Shown here one piece after another: positions 62,867 through 64,000 of a stretch of 64,000 bases of DNA (the stretch's first letter is position 1; each line of letters starts with the position of its first letter). The DNA lies in contig NZ_CP016226.1 in assembly GCF_013377235.1 (NCBI RefSeq), positions 310,001 through 374,000 of the forward strand. The letters run 5' to 3'. A program made the translations under genes and the position numbers. The notes under the pieces were generated by a model. That model did no database searches. It saw only the letters and a program-made list of their open reading frames with translations, and was not told the DNA's origin. The stretch is from Mannheimia varigena. Lineage in GTDB: Bacteria > Pseudomonadota > Gammaproteobacteria > Enterobacterales > Pasteurellaceae.

Positions 62867-62956
62867 TATCCTACCTAGCTTAATAATTAACCGAGTAATC
62901 TTCTGCTACTAGACGACTACTCGGTTTTTCTCTATAATTCCAACCACTTTACTTAC

Positions 62957-63032
62957 CCCCCATAGCTCAGTGGTTAGAGCAGGCGACTCATAATCGCTTG
63001 GTCGCTGGTTCAAGTCCGGCTGGGGGGACCAA
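62957..63032 (+). tRNA. ileX: tRNA-Ile (CAU anticodon, lysidine type)
   Basis: 76 nt with an encoded CCA. The acceptor stem CCCCCCA/TGGGGGG is perfect. Anticodon CAT lies at 62990-62992. From AGCTCAGTGGTTAGAGCAGG through the T-loop the body is nearly identical to E. coli tRNA-Ile2 (ileX/ileY), not to elongator Met tRNA, so TilS should convert C34 to lysidine and it reads AUA codons. Confidence 0.9.
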
Positions 63033-63041
63033 TTCTATCAG

Positions 63042-63581
63042 TTACTCATCAATCACCACTTTTCCGATGTAATCTAAATTACGGTATTTTTGGGCGTAAT
63101 CGATGCCGTAGCCAACTACAAATTCATCAGGAATAGCAAAACCTACCCACTCAACCGGCACATCAACTTCTCGGCGAGACGGTTTGTCTAGCAAGGTACA
63201 AATAGCAAGCGAATTTGGCTCACGCAATTTCAAAATGTCACGCACTTTGCTTAAGGTAAACCCCGTGTCGATAATATCTTCCACGATTAACACATCTTTG
63301 CCGCTGATTTCACCGTCTAAATCTTTTAGAATTTTCACATCACGACTGGATTCCGTGCCACTGCCATAGCTGGACGCAGTGAGAAAATCCACTTCAACTG
63401 GTAAATCTAAACGGCGAACCAAATCCGCCATAAACATAAAGGAACCACGTAGCAAGCCAACAACCACCAAGTTTTTGCAGTGATTGTGCTGATAATAGTG
63501 GTTGATCTCTTTGGCTAATTCGTCAATACGATCTAATACGTCTTGTTTTGAAATTAAGGTTTCAATATGGTGTTTTTTCAT
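63042..63581 (-). CDS. hpt: Hypoxanthine phosphoribosyltransferase
   Basis: Purine salvage: hypoxanthine (and guanine) plus PRPP to nucleotide. 179 residues. The PRPP-binding motif VLIVEDIIDTGFTL lies near residue 97, and GLLRGSFMFMADLVRR is the first loop. GGAGG precedes the ATG. Its stop lies 9 nt from the 3' end of the convergent tRNA gene, with no terminator between. Confidence 0.96.
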   Translation of the reverse strand: MKKHHIETLISKQDVLDRIDELAKEINHYYQHNHCKNLVVVGLLRGSFMFMADLVRRLDLPVEVDFLTASSYGSGTESSRDVKILKDLDGEISGKDVLIVEDIIDTGFTLSKVRDILKLREPNSLAICTLLDKPSRREVDVPVEWVGFAIPDEFVVGYGIDYAQKYRNLDYIGKVVIDE

Positions 63582-63637
63582 TTTTCCTCCGAATAAAAGG
63601 GATACAAGCGGTCATATTTTTGCTGTTTTTTGCAAAA

Positions 63638-64000
63638 CTATTCGCCCGAAACTTTCATTTTTTCTAATAAAATCGAGCCTGTTTGAATGTTTGAACGGTG
63701 TTCAATGTCATCGCCAACCGCCACTACATTTTTATACATCTCTTGCAGCTGCCCTGCAATAGTGATTTCCGCCACCGGATATTGAATTTCGCCGTTCTCC
63801 ACCCAGAAACCTGCTGCTCCACGAGAATATTCGCCGGTAACGCTGTTAATGGCTGAACCGAGCATTTCCGTTACCAGCAAGCCGGTTCCCATCTCTTTGA
63901 GTAACGTATTCAAGCCGCCGCTGCGGTTTGGCTTCACCAACCAGTTGTGAATACCACCTGCGTGACCAGTGCTTTTCAGCCCCATTTTTCTGCCCGAATA
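63638..64000 (-). CDS. pmbA: Metalloprotease subunit PmbA/TldE, C-terminal part (runs off right edge)
   Basis: The last 120 residues are present, open to base 64000. GLKSTGHAGGIHNW, LKEMGTGLLVTEMLGSAIN, YSRGAAGFWVENGEIQYPV and RSNIQTGSILLEKMKVSG match PmbA (TldE) block for block. With TldD it forms a protease that matures peptide antibiotics and CcdA antitoxin in E. coli. A USS lies between it and hpt. Confidence 0.95.
   Translation of the reverse strand, partial: YSGRKMGLKSTGHAGGIHNWLVKPNRSGGLNTLLKEMGTGLLVTEMLGSAINSVTGEYSRGAAGFWVENGEIQYPVAEITIAGQLQEMYKNVVAVGDDIEHRSNIQTGSILLEKMKVSGE

Noticed and set aside
62957..63032. Elongator tRNA-Met call from the CAT anticodon
   Set aside because: The body matches tRNA-Ile2 (lysidine type) far better than tRNA-Met.

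Overview
The window comes from a member of the Pasteurellaceae of the Actinobacillus pleuropneumoniae / Mannheimia / Bibersteinia type. The clearest sign is the 9-mer ACAAGCGGT (reverse complement ACCGCTTGT), the Apl-type DNA uptake signal sequence (USS). It occurs dozens of times, often followed by an AT-rich stretch with TTTGCAA, and often as inverted pairs just after stop codons, where the pair can also act as a transcription terminator. The gene content (torYZ, class Ia nrdAB, efp/epmB, cpxRA, a phase-variable type III methylase) fits. The species cannot be named from the sequence alone.

Layout. 1-1.9 kb: the N-terminal part of a cytoplasmic BisC/TorZ-type molybdoenzyme running off the left edge, and a frameshifted ABC-transporter membrane gene. 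2-7.4 kb: TCA genes icd-acnB, divergent from gltA. 7.4-11.4 kb: a type III restriction-modification locus whose mod gene carries 12 copies of a heptanucleotide inside the reading frame, so it should phase-vary. 11.5-17.3 kb: torYZ (pentaheme cytochrome plus TMAO/S-oxide reductase) and an unusual regulator that joins a LuxR-type HTH to a cytoplasmic periplasmic-binding-protein fold. 17.5-22.2 kb: moaACDE behind a Moco riboswitch, then ybeY and tmcA; tmcA contains palindromic repeats inside the coding frame. 22.3-26.9 kb: aspC, folC, accD, a 33-residue membrane peptide and mazG. 27-31.3 kb: cpxRA behind two perfect CpxR boxes, then macB. 31.4-42.1 kb: ybgI, nrdBA with NrdR-like boxes, a 1.2-kb stretch of decayed outer-membrane genes, a DMT exporter, a TatD-family hydrolase, a broken HTH gene, an AT-rich membrane gene of unknown function, and uvrB. 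42.2-48.7 kb: iron acquisition, with an EfeO/EfeB-type operon that lacks its FTR1 permease, then a complete siderophore-type ABC importer. 48.7-55.2 kb: rnm, a UDG-fold gene, sbcB, asnS, a second AT-rich membrane gene, and epmB. 55.2-64 kb: an exported protein, efp, glnS, a candidate CRP-regulated small RNA, gdhA, bamE, yejK, ridA, pgeF, tRNA-Ile(CAU), hpt, and the end of pmbA.

How it fits together. The left third is built around molybdenum cofactor (Moco). moaACDE makes it and torYZ and the edge gene use it. Two leaders, upstream of moaA and between torY and torZ, share the same riboswitch-like 3' half, so cofactor supply and one of its users may be read by the same RNA sensor. The LuxR-binding-protein fusion sits between torYZ and moa and is the natural candidate regulator of torYZ; two identical 18-bp palindromes 40 bp apart lie upstream of torY. 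The iron block has a class I CRP promoter in front of efeO and a Fur-like site in front of the ABC importer. EpmB and EF-P belong to one pathway (lysine modification of EF-P) and lie 0.8 kb apart.

Most promising for follow-up: the Moco-type leader in torYZ, the LuxR-binding-protein fusion with its palindromes, the coding palindromes in tmcA, the heptamer-switched mod gene, the small RNA downstream of gdhA, and two AT-rich membrane genes placed 1-2 nt after housekeeping stop codons.
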